Source of the DNA: Bacillota bacterium
Lineage (GTDB): Bacteria; Bacillota; Clostridia; Lachnospirales; Lachnospiraceae
Direction of reading: 5' to 3'
Assembly (NCBI GenBank): GCA_023435895.1
Contig: JAEZLH010000017.1
Location: forward strand, 496,001-560,000
DNA: 64,000 nucleotides
The notes under the pieces are model-generated. The model saw only the letters and a list, made by a program, of their open reading frames with translations. It did not search any database and was not told where the DNA came from. Made by a program: the position numbers and the translations under genes. Numbering within the stretch: the first letter of the stretch is position 1; every line of letters begins with the position of its first letter. Of this stretch, positions 53,388 to 62,539 are shown one piece after another.

Positions 53388-55925
53388 ATGCGTAAAATAA
53401 TAAGTATTTTGTTATGTATCTGTGTTTTGGCAACTATGATTCAATTTCATCCTACGAACGTTAAAGCAGAGACAAACTACAACTATGGAGAAGCAATGCA
53501 AAAAGCAATCATGTTCTATGAATTCCAGGAATCCGGAGACCTACCGTCCAACATAAGAAATAACTGGAGAGGGGATTCAGGACTTAATGACGGTTCTGAC
53601 GCAGGGATTGATCTTACCGGAGGATGGTACGATGCAGGTGATAATGTTAAATTCAATTTGCCAATGGCATATACCGCATCTATGTTGGCATGGAGCGCTT
53701 ATGAATCTAAAGATGCGTTAACTGCTAGTGGTCAATTGGATTATTTACTAACTAATATTAAGTGGGCAACCGACTATTTGATTAAATGCCATCCATCCGC
53801 AAATGTTTACTACTATCAGGTGGGTTCCGGCAGTGCGGATCATTCCTGGTGGGGACCTGCTGAAGTAATGCAAATGGCTCGTCCTTCCTATAAGGTGGAT
53901 TTATCAAATCCGGGTTCAGCAGTAACCGCAGAAGCGGCAGCAGCTTTGGCATCCGCGGCTTTGGTATTCAAAGATAGTAATCCTACTTATGCAGCTACTT
54001 GTCTAAAGCATGCAAAGGAGTTATTTAGCTATTCTGATACAGTAAAGAGTGATGTGGGTTATACCGCAGCTAATGGCTATTATAGCCTCTATGGCAGCTT
54101 TTATGATGAGTTGTCCTGGGCTGGAGTATGGTTATATCTTGCCACCAATGATTCCACCTACTTAACAAAGGCAGAAAGCTATGTGGCAAATTGGGGCAGG
54201 GAAGGACAAACTACAGATATCGCCTATAAATGGACTCAAAGCTGGGATGATGTTCACTACGGAGCAGCTTTGCTTCTGGCGAAAATAACCGGTAAGGACA
54301 TATACAAAAACTTTATGGAAATGTATTTGGATTACTGGACAACCGGTTATAACGGAAGCCGTATTACTTATACACCAAAAGGTCTTGCATGGTTGGATTC
54401 CTGGGGATCTTTACGATATGCTACAACAACAGCTTTTCTTGCGGGTACCTATGCCGATTGGTCGGGTTGTACCACAAGTAAGGTTTCAACTTATAAATCA
54501 TTTATGAAACAACAGGTGGATTACGCCCTAGGTAGTGCTGGTCGGAGCTTTGAGGTGGGCTATGGTACAAATTCTCCGAAGCACCCTCATCATAGAACTG
54601 CGCACAGCTCTTGGGCAGATAGTCAGACAGTACCGAATTATCACAGACACACTATTTATGGTGCTTTAGTGGGTGGTCCTGGTAATGACGACAGCTATAC
54701 AGATACTATTGATAATTATGTGAATAATGAAGTGGCTTGTGATTATAATGCAGGCTTTGTAGGAGCATTGGCAAAGCTTTATGGAACTTATGGTGGCACT
54801 CCCATTGCTAATTTTACAGCAATGGAACCGGTAACCAATGACGAATTCTTTGTAGAAGCAGGAATTAATGCTTCCGGACCTAACTTTATAGAAATAAAGT
54901 CCTTATTATATAATGAATCAGGCTGGCCGGCAAGAATGGGAGATAAGTTATCCTTTAAGTATTTTGTTAATCTATCAGAAGCGGTTAGTTTAGGTTATTC
55001 TGTTGCAGATTTCACAGTAACAACTAATTATAATTCTGGAGCTACGGTATCACAGCTTAAGCCATGGGATGCATCAAATAACATCTATTATGTAAATGTT
55101 GACTATACCGGAACAAAGATCTATCCGGGTGGGCAATCGAATTACCGCAAGGAGACCCAGTTTAGAATCGCAGGACCGATGAATACAACATTTTGGAATA
55201 ATGCCAACGATTATTCCTTCACGGGGTTAAGTGGTGTAAGCTCCGGAAGCGTAGTGAAAACAACGTATATTCCTGTATATAATGCGGGAGTAAAAGTATT
55301 TGGTAATGAGCCAGGAGCAGTCACTACTACACCTACGCCAACGGTAAAACCGACTGCAACGCCAACAATTACTCCAATAGTGACACCTACCATAACGCCA
55401 TCCATTACGCCAACTCCTACAGTTAGACCGACGCCTACCATAACACCTACGCCAACAGTAACAGTATCACCAACACCAACCTTAACACCAACAATAACTC
55501 CTACACCGAGTATTACACCAACACCCGGTGCAGCTATCCCGGTAGTGGCAGTTACTACAAGTCAGAACGGAAATACAGTTAATCAACAGTATAACATTAC
55601 TGCTAGCAATGGAACGATAGATTTGTCAAAAGTCAGAGTTGTATTTACTGCTACTGGAATGAGTACAGCCGCACATAACGTATGGTGTGATAGTGCCGCA
55701 TTACAGCTTAACGTATCTCCTTGGTATTCTAATATTACCAGCAGTGTAAACGGATCGATTGCAAATGCAGCACTGACCCTGACCTTTACGGATTCCATAT
55801 CGCTTAAATCAGGAACCGGGAATTGCTCTGTAAATATTCGATTTGCGAAAACAGATTGGTCAAATTACGCTACATTGACCAATCCAGTGGTGAAGGTATA
55901 TTATAATGGGGTGCTTGTTCAGTAA
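53388..55925 (+). CDS. Secreted GH9 endoglucanase with CBM3c and CBM3
   Basis: The 845-residue protein has a signal peptide (about 1-27), a GH9 catalytic domain (about 30-470) with 'GGWYDAGDNVKF' (Asp 82 and 85), His in 'PKHPHHRTAHSSW' and the acid Glu in 'NNEVACDYNAGF' (about E448), and then a CBM3c-like module (about 478-635). A Thr/Pro repeat linker (about 645-715) leads to a C-terminal CBM3-like module ('NVWCDSAAL', 'AKTDWSNY', 'NGVLVQ'). GH9-CBM3c is the processive endoglucanase type. No dockerin or SLH domain is present, so it is a free enzyme. Confidence 0.95.
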   Translation: MRKIISILLCICVLATMIQFHPTNVKAETNYNYGEAMQKAIMFYEFQESGDLPSNIRNNWRGDSGLNDGSDAGIDLTGGWYDAGDNVKFNLPMAYTASMLAWSAYESKDALTASGQLDYLLTNIKWATDYLIKCHPSANVYYYQVGSGSADHSWWGPAEVMQMARPSYKVDLSNPGSAVTAEAAAALASAALVFKDSNPTYAATCLKHAKELFSYSDTVKSDVGYTAANGYYSLYGSFYDELSWAGVWLYLATNDSTYLTKAESYVANWGREGQTTDIAYKWTQSWDDVHYGAALLLAKITGKDIYKNFMEMYLDYWTTGYNGSRITYTPKGLAWLDSWGSLRYATTTAFLAGTYADWSGCTTSKVSTYKSFMKQQVDYALGSAGRSFEVGYGTNSPKHPHHRTAHSSWADSQTVPNYHRHTIYGALVGGPGNDDSYTDTIDNYVNNEVACDYNAGFVGALAKLYGTYGGTPIANFTAMEPVTNDEFFVEAGINASGPNFIEIKSLLYNESGWPARMGDKLSFKYFVNLSEAVSLGYSVADFTVTTNYNSGATVSQLKPWDASNNIYYVNVDYTGTKIYPGGQSNYRKETQFRIAGPMNTTFWNNANDYSFTGLSGVSSGSVVKTTYIPVYNAGVKVFGNEPGAVTTTPTPTVKPTATPTITPIVTPTITPSITPTPTVRPTPTITPTPTVTVSPTPTLTPTITPTPSITPTPGAAIPVVAVTTSQNGNTVNQQYNITASNGTIDLSKVRVVFTATGMSTAAHNVWCDSAALQLNVSPWYSNITSSVNGSIANAALTLTFTDSISLKSGTGNCSVNIRFAKTDWSNYATLTNPVVKVYYNGVLVQ

Positions 55926-56100
55926 AGATTTGAAGATAGTTATATATTATGAAGGTTAGATTTGAGAAGCTAAGTTCTTGTGACATACGGGTAAAAATTG
56001 AAGTAGGATTTTTATAAAGAATGAAAGGCAAAAAGTGAAAGTCTTGAGCAATGCTGGGCTGCGCACTTTTGGACAATTTGAAACATGTAGCCCAAATGAA

Positions 56101-56140
56101 TTAAGATTATAACTAAAGAATTAAGATTATAACTAAAATA
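56101..56140. repeat. Tandem duplication of a 20-base unit
   Basis: TTAAGATTATAACTAAAGAA (56101-56120) is repeated at once as TTAAGATTATAACTAAAATA (56121-56140). It probably arose by slippage. Confidence 0.75.
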
Positions 56141-56193
56141 AGGAGCATTTGCATTTGATGTATTCACATCTGGTTTTGCAAAGGCTCCTTATT
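56137..56193. terminator. Terminator between cellulase and HIT genes
   Basis: AATAAGGAGC(A)TTTGCA pairs with TGCAAA(G)GCTCCTTATT, 16 pairs with one mismatch and a 24-base loop. It lies between the two convergent genes and can stop both. Confidence 0.8.
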
Positions 56194-56222
56194 ATCTTAT
56201 TATGAGTGGAAGAGTAAAGCAA

Positions 56223-56729
56223 TCAACCCAATAGACTTTTTAATCTAGCTCGATAGATATCAGCAAGTTCCATATAATCCATTAAGATACCTTCCTCCTT
56301 AACGAAATTCTGGTATCCAATGGTTTCTCCCACTAACCTGGGCAAAAGCTGAAAGTGCAGATGATTTCTTTTGCCATCACAAATGGTACACATATATACC
56401 TTCTCAGCACCTAATAATTCTTTGTGAAGTTTAATTAATGCATCCGACACCTTTAATATGTAAGTACCTAATTCTAAAGGCATTTCTGAGATATCTTCAT
56501 AATGTTCTTTGGAAACAATAATTGTTTGGCCTGTTGCTCTTGGATATTTTTCAAATTGACATCGGACCAGATCATCTTCATAAATGATTAAACCCTCATC
56601 GGGAAAAATGTCCCCAGCCTCAAAATTGTGGCAAGAAAAGCAGATTCCATTCTCTTGATATTCCATAATCTTCTCTCTTCTTGCTATTAATGCGTCTTGT
56701 TCTTGTTCCGATAACTGTTTAACATACAT
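56223..56729 (-). CDS. HIT family protein
   Basis: The 168-residue protein is a HIT-fold hydrolase or transferase: 'CHNFEAGDIFPDEGLIIYEDDLVRCQFEKYPRATGQTIIVSKEHYEDISEM' and the histidine motif 'RNHLHFQLLPR' near residue 127 (a His-x-His-x-Gln variant without the usual third His). It acts on nucleotide phosphoramidates or dinucleotides. The start follows GGGGG. Confidence 0.88.
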   Translation of the reverse strand: MYVKQLSEQEQDALIARREKIMEYQENGICFSCHNFEAGDIFPDEGLIIYEDDLVRCQFEKYPRATGQTIIVSKEHYEDISEMPLELGTYILKVSDALIKLHKELLGAEKVYMCTICDGKRNHLHFQLLPRLVGETIGYQNFVKEEGILMDYMELADIYRARLKSLLG

Positions 56730-56947
56730 AGATACAACCCCCTTTATTGTGAGTTTTTATAATCATTGTTTGTTCATACTATCGTTAATTTACCACCTCC
56801 TCACACAATATCTTTAGTCTATCACAGTATCATGGAATTATCTGCTTTTGAATAAAATTATTTGACACACGTAAATTGATCAGTAATAATCCAAGCATCA
56901 AAGATGTATCTAAATTCGGAGCTGTGGAACTTTACGTGTGTTACATA

Positions 56948-57157
56948 TCATCCATAGCCTTTTAGGTAAATTTTAATGTAATCAATGTCTTTCAATTTTT
57001 GTTTTACCCAGTCGCTCAAAATCTCTAAAGAAAAATCTTCGTTCCCCAATATTGATGTATCTGGTTTCAGAATTATCCACGTCCCGGAACAACCGACTAA
57101 ATCATTTGTATAAAATTGATTTATGTTGTATCGTAGGGGCTGTTTCCTCAAATCCAA
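56948..57157 (-). CDS. Short hypothetical ORF
   Basis: A 69-residue ORF starting with TTG directly after two in-frame stops, with no clear ribosome site. The sequence ('LVGCSGTWIILKPDTSILGNEDFSLEILSDWVKQKLKDIDYIKIYLKGYG') looks like a real protein tail, so it may be the remnant of a lost gene. I do not recognise it. It sits 38 bases after the argS stop. Confidence 0.3.
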   Translation of the reverse strand: MDLRKQPLRYNINQFYTNDLVGCSGTWIILKPDTSILGNEDFSLEILSDWVKQKLKDIDYIKIYLKGYG

Positions 57158-57195
57158 TCGTTATTACACGTATTAATCGCTCATAATAATATCAG

Positions 57196-58896
57196 TTACA
57201 TTTCCTCTGGGCATTCAATACCTAATAATGACATAGAGTCCCTGATTACGCTCTGAACAGCATCCACTAATACTATTCGTGCGTTCTTAATCTGTTCATC
57301 AGCAGAAAGAATTCGAGTTTCATGATAAAATTTATTAAACAAATTGGAAAGAGTATAAGCGTATCTTGCAATGATGCAAGGCTCAAACTTAACAGCCGCA
57401 TCCTTAACAATATCGGGATATAGAGATAATTTCTTGAATAATTCATAGCTATTGTCCTCTGTTAAATGTGATAAATCAACATCTTTATTGTTAATATGTG
57501 ATTTACGTAATATGCTCTTACAACGCGCATAAGTATATTGAATATATGGTGCTGTCATACCATCAAAATTCAAAACATCATCCCATTTAAAATGAACATC
57601 TCGAGTAAGCTGATTAGATAAATCATGGAAGATTACTGCACCAATACCGATTTTTTGCGCAGTGTTAATTTTATCTTGTAAATTTGGATTTTTTTCTTCA
57701 ATAGCGGTTAAGGCTCTGGATACAGCTTCCTTTAGGATATCTTCAGCATATATTACATTTCCTTTTCTGGTTGATAATTTTTCACCATCCATACTTACAA
57801 GTCCATATGGGATATGGTACAAATCCTTTGCCCATTCATATCCCATTAACTCGATGGCTCTGAATACCTGTGAGAAATGAAGTTTTTGTTCCATACCAGT
57901 CACATAAATGCATTTATCAAAGTTATATAGTTGTTTGCGATATAAAGCAGCAGCTATATCACGAGAATGATAGATTGAGCTTCCATCTTTCTTTGTAATT
58001 AGGCAGGGCGGCATATCATATTCCTCTAGGCTTATAATATTAGCTCCTTGACTTTCTACAAGAAGTTTCTTGTCTTTTAATTCCGAAACAAGAGCTGGAA
58101 CTTTGTCCATATAAAAGCTTTCACCTGCATAGGAATCAAATTCAATATGAAGCATCTTGTATACCCGATCAAATTCGATTAGGCTGATATCTTTGAACCA
58201 TTGCCAGATTGTAAGAGCTTCGTCATCGCCATTTTCCATTTTAGCAAACCATGCCCTAGCTTCGTCATTTAATTGGGGGTTATGTTCTGCCTCGTTTCCA
58301 AAATGGATATAAATACGGAGGAGCTCTTCAATTCCCTTTTCCTCAACCATTTTTTTGGTGCTCCACTTTTTATAGGCAACGATTAATTTCCCAAAGTGAG
58401 TCCCCCAATCGCCTAAATGGTTAATACGTACAACGTTATATCCTAATTTAGTGTATATTTTTGCAAAACTATTACCTATTAATGTAGTTCGTAAATGTCC
58501 TACATGAAAGTTTTTAGCGATATTAGGAGAGGAGTAGTCCATACATATAGTTTTACCGTTTCCAATACTGGATGAGCCATAGGAATCCTGAAAAACATTT
58601 GTTATAATTTGATGAATGAAAGAAATCCGATCAACAAATATATTTAAATATCCATTCACAGCGGTTACCCTAGAAATCCTAGTGTCACTTTTAGTATGAT
58701 TCAAATGATAGCACAGTTCTTCGGCTATTATTTTAGGACTCTTTTTTAACACTTTTACCAAAGTAAAACAGGGCAGCGAATAATCACCTAATGTAATATC
58801 AGAGGGAAGTTCAATACAGCCCTCAATGTTGGGTGATGAAATACCATAGATATCCTTGATACTGGTTTCAATTAAATTAACAACGTTCTGCTTCAT
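57196..58896 (-). CDS. argS: Arginyl-tRNA synthetase
   Basis: The start with AAAGGAG upstream gives 566 residues. The class I HIGH motif is 'SSPNIAKNFHVGHLRTTLIGN' (about 122-142), and the KMSKS-like loop is 'SMDGEKLSTRKGN'. The N-terminal Add-1 domain and the C-terminal DALR anticodon domain ('YTYARCKSILRKS...AYTLSNLFNKFYHETRIL') are present. It charges tRNA-Arg in translation. The terminator of its leader ends 28 bases before the ATG, so the leader decides expression. Confidence 0.95.
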   Translation of the reverse strand: MKQNVVNLIETSIKDIYGISSPNIEGCIELPSDITLGDYSLPCFTLVKVLKKSPKIIAEELCYHLNHTKSDTRISRVTAVNGYLNIFVDRISFIHQIITNVFQDSYGSSSIGNGKTICMDYSSPNIAKNFHVGHLRTTLIGNSFAKIYTKLGYNVVRINHLGDWGTHFGKLIVAYKKWSTKKMVEEKGIEELLRIYIHFGNEAEHNPQLNDEARAWFAKMENGDDEALTIWQWFKDISLIEFDRVYKMLHIEFDSYAGESFYMDKVPALVSELKDKKLLVESQGANIISLEEYDMPPCLITKKDGSSIYHSRDIAAALYRKQLYNFDKCIYVTGMEQKLHFSQVFRAIELMGYEWAKDLYHIPYGLVSMDGEKLSTRKGNVIYAEDILKEAVSRALTAIEEKNPNLQDKINTAQKIGIGAVIFHDLSNQLTRDVHFKWDDVLNFDGMTAPYIQYTYARCKSILRKSHINNKDVDLSHLTEDNSYELFKKLSLYPDIVKDAAVKFEPCIIARYAYTLSNLFNKFYHETRILSADEQIKNARIVLVDAVQSVIRDSMSLLGIECPEEM

Positions 58897-58924
58897 AATT
58901 TTAATCTCCTTTAGTTTTATCAAT

Positions 58925-58970
58925 AAAAAAAGAACCATAATAGAATTCAAAATCCTTCTATTACGGTTCT
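58925..58970 (-). terminator. Attenuator terminator of the argS leader
   Basis: On the - strand AGAACCGTAATAGAA (58956-58970) pairs with TTCTATTATGGTTCT (58931-58945), one wobble, then seven T and ATTG. The same T7-ATTG sequence follows the aspS attenuator. Confidence 0.9.
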
Positions 58971-59045
58971 GTATATTAAGTAACATATATCAGTAACCGC
59001 ACAGAAACAAGATGTAAACCTTGCAACCATGCGATTAAAGCTTGG

Positions 59046-59102
59046 TTACAATAGATTACATCTGCATCTGCGTCTTAAACAATTACTAATAATATGATTC
59101 AT
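59046..59102 (-). CDS. argS leader peptide, 18 aa, Arg-rich
   Basis: The ORF reads MNHIISNCLRRRCRCNLL. It starts 7 bases after GGAAAGGA and ends at TAA inside stem 1. Codons 10-14 are AGA CGC AGA TGC AGA, so four of five are Arg, matching the downstream ArgRS. Three Cys codons are mixed in. Confidence 0.8.
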   Translation of the reverse strand: MNHIISNCLRRRCRCNLL

Positions 59103-59130
59103 AGTATCTTCCTTTCCAATTATTAGGGTT

Positions 59131-59159
59131 ATCTTATCAGTTAGTCTAAATATTGTCAA
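59131..59159 (-). promoter_or_regulatory. Promoter of the argS leader
   Basis: On the - strand TTGACA (59154-59159) and TAAGAT (59131-59136) are exactly 17 bases apart. The start of transcription should be near 59124. The gap 59160-59330 shows no gene. Confidence 0.85.
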
Positions 59160-59330
59160 GAAAATATATTTCTTATGGGTATGTTTATTGGGTGATATTT
59201 TATCCATATCTTAATGAGTTATGTTTGTAAAAAAGGTTGGGTGCATTTTATAAAAAATGTGATCGTAGAGGTTAAAATCTATTAACCGGACGATGAGTTA
59301 TTTTTCTCCGTATAAATGCAGTTATTACTG

Positions 59331-59888
59331 TTAATTGATTACAAGTCTGTATGGATTTGTATCGGGATTTGACCATTTATCATAAAATTTCCCTATGACA
59401 TAATTGAGTTGTTCCATGGAAAGACCTTTAATTGCGTTATTTTTCATCATATCTGACATTTCGCTTACTAAGCTATTTAAGTCATCATGTAAGGTCTTAA
59501 CATAAGTTAGTTCTTTATCGGTTAGTGGGGTACCATTCAAAATGCTTTGATTAAAATGTATCAGGTTATCCGCGATATAGCTAAAGGATAGTATTCCAGG
59601 ATAATATAAAGGATTTTTATAATATGATGAATTTTCAAATACTATTGTATCAACCTTGATGAGATCTATTCCAGCACCTTCAAGTTGCTTCTTATTATTC
59701 GTGCTGTCGGCTAAAAAATCATCAAGATTTCTTACAGAACTTTGTAGAGAAGAATATAAATGGCTACTAAGCATTTGTGTGCTTTGCTTGTAGCTTTGGT
59801 GGTTTCTAACCAGATTCATGACATTAAAAACTAGCGAAATGACTAAAATTACTAACAAAATTAAGCTGATAGGCAATTTTTTTTTCAT
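59331..59888 (-). CDS. Membrane-anchored hypothetical protein
   Basis: The 185-residue protein has a Lys-rich start and a hydrophobic anchor (about 6-24), then a helical outside domain with Ser-rich heptads ('HLYSSLQSSVRNLDDFLADS'). It is likely anchored outside the membrane. No family is recognised. The start follows AAGGAG. Nothing identifiable lies in 59889-60163. Confidence 0.72.
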   Translation of the reverse strand: MKKKLPISLILLVILVISLVFNVMNLVRNHQSYKQSTQMLSSHLYSSLQSSVRNLDDFLADSTNNKKQLEGAGIDLIKVDTIVFENSSYYKNPLYYPGILSFSYIADNLIHFNQSILNGTPLTDKELTYVKTLHDDLNSLVSEMSDMMKNNAIKGLSMEQLNYVIGKFYDKWSNPDTNPYRLVIN

Positions 59889-60163
59889 AGCAGTTCTCCT
59901 TATCTTTGATTCGGATTGTGTGAAAATCCCAAATCATACATTATATTTGATTTCTGTTATCTTAAGTAAATAATTGTAGTTATCTTTGATTCTATCATAC
60001 GTATCATTAGCCGTCTACTTGAAATCCATAAAATGGAATGAAAATCACCGAGAAAAATAAATATATAAACATACCGGTCAACCATTCTGAATTTAAGCCA
60101 AATCACCGTCTTCACACGCTCCAAAGTAGTACAATTTTAAGAGTATTACTGTTAAAAAGAAAT

Positions 60164-60192
60164 AAGGCTGTCCACACCATTCGGACAGCCTT
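60164..60192 (-). terminator. Perfect 10-bp hairpin terminator
   Basis: AAGGCTGTCC (60164-60173) and GGACAGCCTT (60183-60192) pair perfectly over a 9-base loop. On the - strand it follows the GNAT-like gene and runs into ATTTCTTTTT. Confidence 0.85.
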
Positions 60193-60229
60193 TACTTTAA
60201 TTACTATTGTATATTAAGTTTACTCTAGA

Positions 60230-60772
60230 TTATACTTGTTTTGAACGCAAATAATAGTGTTCTCCTTCATATTCCTTGGCTTCACAGAAATTAATTTTTA
60301 ATAATGTATTCCGTCTTTCAACAGCTTGAGGTATGGCCTTAGTTGCGATTATATCAACCTCAAACAAATCAAAAAAGTTCTCGTTACAAACACTGAATAT
60401 TTCGCTTAAGTGATCAACATTTTCGTATTCAGAAGAAACATCAACTCGGAGTATTCCTGTTTTGTTTTTATATTTACCAATATAACCAAACATTTCTACT
60501 GTTCCAATAGCTATAGATAATGATTTATCTATAATTGAAAAACGTATAAATTCTTGTTGAGAATATGCATAAAGCCAAGCTTTTATGCATTGCAACATAT
60601 CCTCAATTAAATAAATACAGAAATCACCAGTACATCTGTCAGAGTTAAAAATTTTTTGTGACTTGCTATCAGAATAACATTTAATTAAACCTTCGTAATC
60701 CTCTTCCGAAACGAGTCTTAAAATAAAACTTTTTGTTTCAAAAGTGGGGCATAACTCATATGGGTTCTTCAT
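60230..60772 (-). CDS. GNAT-like acetyltransferase (RimJ/RimL type)
   Basis: The ATG after GAGGAG gives 180 residues. The N-terminus 'FETKSFILRLVSEEDYEGLIKCYSD' is the typical RimJ/L opening. The middle 'IIDKSLSIAIGTVEMFG' fits a GNAT beta strand. The acetyl-CoA loop (Q/RxxGxG/A) is not clear, so it may be inactive or very divergent. Confidence 0.7.
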   Translation of the reverse strand: MKNPYELCPTFETKSFILRLVSEEDYEGLIKCYSDSKSQKIFNSDRCTGDFCIYLIEDMLQCIKAWLYAYSQQEFIRFSIIDKSLSIAIGTVEMFGYIGKYKNKTGILRVDVSSEYENVDHLSEIFSVCNENFFDLFEVDIIATKAIPQAVERRNTLLKINFCEAKEYEGEHYYLRSKQV

Positions 60773-60891
60773 AAAAATTCTCCTCATCAAATATATAGTA
60801 TAATTTTCTTCGTTTGATTTCTTCTACTACAGACCAGTTTGAGATGATAGGTGAATGATTCCAAGTACATTACGTGGTGAATTATCTTGAG

Positions 60892-61965
60892 CTATATAAT
60901 TCGTTTCGCATACTCGAATGGTTCTTCCCATGAATAAATTTCATGGAAAAATCCCTTGTATGGAATGTCATCTTCCAAACATTTAATAAGATAGGATAGT
61001 TCCTCATCACATTCTAGTGCTTCATTATTGTTACGTATAACCTCGAAAGCATCAACTATATTTTCCATGGTGACTACGTTGATAAATAAAGGAAGTTTTT
61101 CAAGCATCCGATCTTTAATTGTAGTCTCGGATTTGTATCCAGCAAGGACTGTATCAAAATATTCGTCCATAAATTTTCTTCGTTTTTCAGTATCCTGTTC
61201 AAATTGTATCCAACCAACTCCATGTGTCCAAACGTTTGCGAGGTCAAACATATACCAACAGAAACATGAATTATCGAAATCAAATACAGTAATTTTTCCA
61301 GTATCAAAGTCTATCATATGGTTGCCATCACTGTAATCAAAATGTACCATCCCAAAAAAATCATTATTCCTATCCAATCCTTCTAAAGTTTTTAGAATTT
61401 CAAAAATTTTCTTCTTAAGAAGCGAAAGAGTTGAAGGTATCAATTTGTCAAGATATTCAACATTGTATTTATCAAAAAAATTATATCGTTTATGGGTAGG
61501 GGTATATTTCTTCGATAAATGGTGCATTTTTCCTAATGTTTTGCCACAGTTATAAAAATATTCGGTAATTGGAACACCTTCCCGATATCTATAACTGTTT
61601 TCCACAAGTAATTTTCCAGGTGCTCTTTCAAATCCGCAGATAAAATAACTATGATTTTCATGGGTAATCTCTTCTAACAGTTTTCCATCACGTGAACTGA
61701 TTACATCCGAGACACTACCTCCATGTTCGTATAAATATCGAATATATTCAGTTTCACCAAGAAAATCTTCTCGGCACCTGTCATCCAAGAAAGCTATCCT
61801 GATTATTTTAGCAACAGCTCCTTCTTTCTCGCAAATATAAACGACATTTCGTCCTCCTTCATGTGCCTTGACTAAGCTGATTTTATAGCCATCCAATTCA
61901 TACATATTTGATATTATTGGAAGTAAATATACATCTCCAATTTTAATAACTTCACTATAATTCAT
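60892..61965 (-). CDS. APH/choline kinase-like phosphotransferase
   Basis: The 357-residue protein is an aminoglycoside-phosphotransferase-fold kinase. The catalytic loop is 'MVHFDYSDGNHMIDFDTGKITVFDFDNSC' (Asp and Asn, then the DFD metal motif, about 207-235). The N-terminal lobe has 'NVVYICEKEGAVAKIIRI' with the ATP-contacting Lys. Family members phosphorylate aminoglycosides, homoserine, choline or sugars such as 5-methylthioribose. No resistance claim can be made. The start follows GGAGAG. Confidence 0.85.
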   Translation of the reverse strand: MNYSEVIKIGDVYLLPIISNMYELDGYKISLVKAHEGGRNVVYICEKEGAVAKIIRIAFLDDRCREDFLGETEYIRYLYEHGGSVSDVISSRDGKLLEEITHENHSYFICGFERAPGKLLVENSYRYREGVPITEYFYNCGKTLGKMHHLSKKYTPTHKRYNFFDKYNVEYLDKLIPSTLSLLKKKIFEILKTLEGLDRNNDFFGMVHFDYSDGNHMIDFDTGKITVFDFDNSCFCWYMFDLANVWTHGVGWIQFEQDTEKRRKFMDEYFDTVLAGYKSETTIKDRMLEKLPLFINVVTMENIVDAFEVIRNNNEALECDEELSYLIKCLEDDIPYKGFFHEIYSWEEPFEYAKRII

Positions 61966-62539
61966 AATTCTCTCCTTTCATTTCCGGAGAGCTAAATTAT
62001 TGTCACTCTCCTTGGGTTGTTATACTTAATAATTTTTTTCATTTAATTCATCCTTTCAAATATTAATATCTATAAAAACACAAGAGAGTCTTGTGGAGCG
62101 GTATTTATAAAGTTGATTTTATGTTTTTATCCGAAAATCACGATAATTCGATAATACATTATATGTATGATATTACCAATATAACAATCTATGACATTAT
62201 AACACTCCTTGTATAGCGTGGCAACATATTCCAATAGCGTTCCATATCACATTTATGTAGGGGTAAAACGGTTATTGGATTTTTGTCGTTTTTCAGAATG
62301 CCAAATTAACTGAAAAAATCCCCAGAGACCTTTTCAAAATTTCTGAGGAAATTAGTTTAGCACGAGACGGGATTTGAATAAGTCCCCGCACAATACTGGT
62401 AGATAGGAGGTTTACGGCTTTTGTTATTTGTCTGCACATCTTTGTACATATGGGATATGTTTTTTTGTAATTATGTATTAGTGATAATTGTTTGAATATC
62501 AGTTTAATAGTTTGGTTGTTTCTGTAATTTAATAATATT
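61966..62539 (-). other. Intergenic region without a supportable gene
   Basis: About 570 AT-rich bases. The longest ORF (62293-62586) lacks a ribosome site and overlaps the next gene, so I do not call it. I see no terminator with T run, operator or RNA motif. Confidence 0.5.

Larger units (their letters stand above)
58925..59124 (-). ncRNA. argS leader RNA (transcription attenuator)
   Basis: The predicted RNA of about 200 nt runs from the promoter at 59131-59159 to the terminator. It encodes an 18-codon Arg-rich peptide. Stem 1:2 is 59043-59063 with 59010-59029 (AGATGTAA/TTACATCT and TTGTAACCA/TGGTTGCAA). An antiterminator is 58995-59007 (TTTCTGTGCGGTT) with the terminator arm 58956-58968 (AACCGTAATAGAA). 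GTAACC (59044-59049) can also pair with GGTTAC (58993-58998). Stem 1 overlaps the leader ORF, so ribosome stalling at Arg codons can shift the fold. The mechanism is inferred from known leader-peptide attenuators. Confidence 0.8.

Noticed and set aside
58925..59124. T-box riboswitch before argS
   Set aside because: No T-box consensus; the Arg-codon ORF and terminator fit leader-peptide attenuation.
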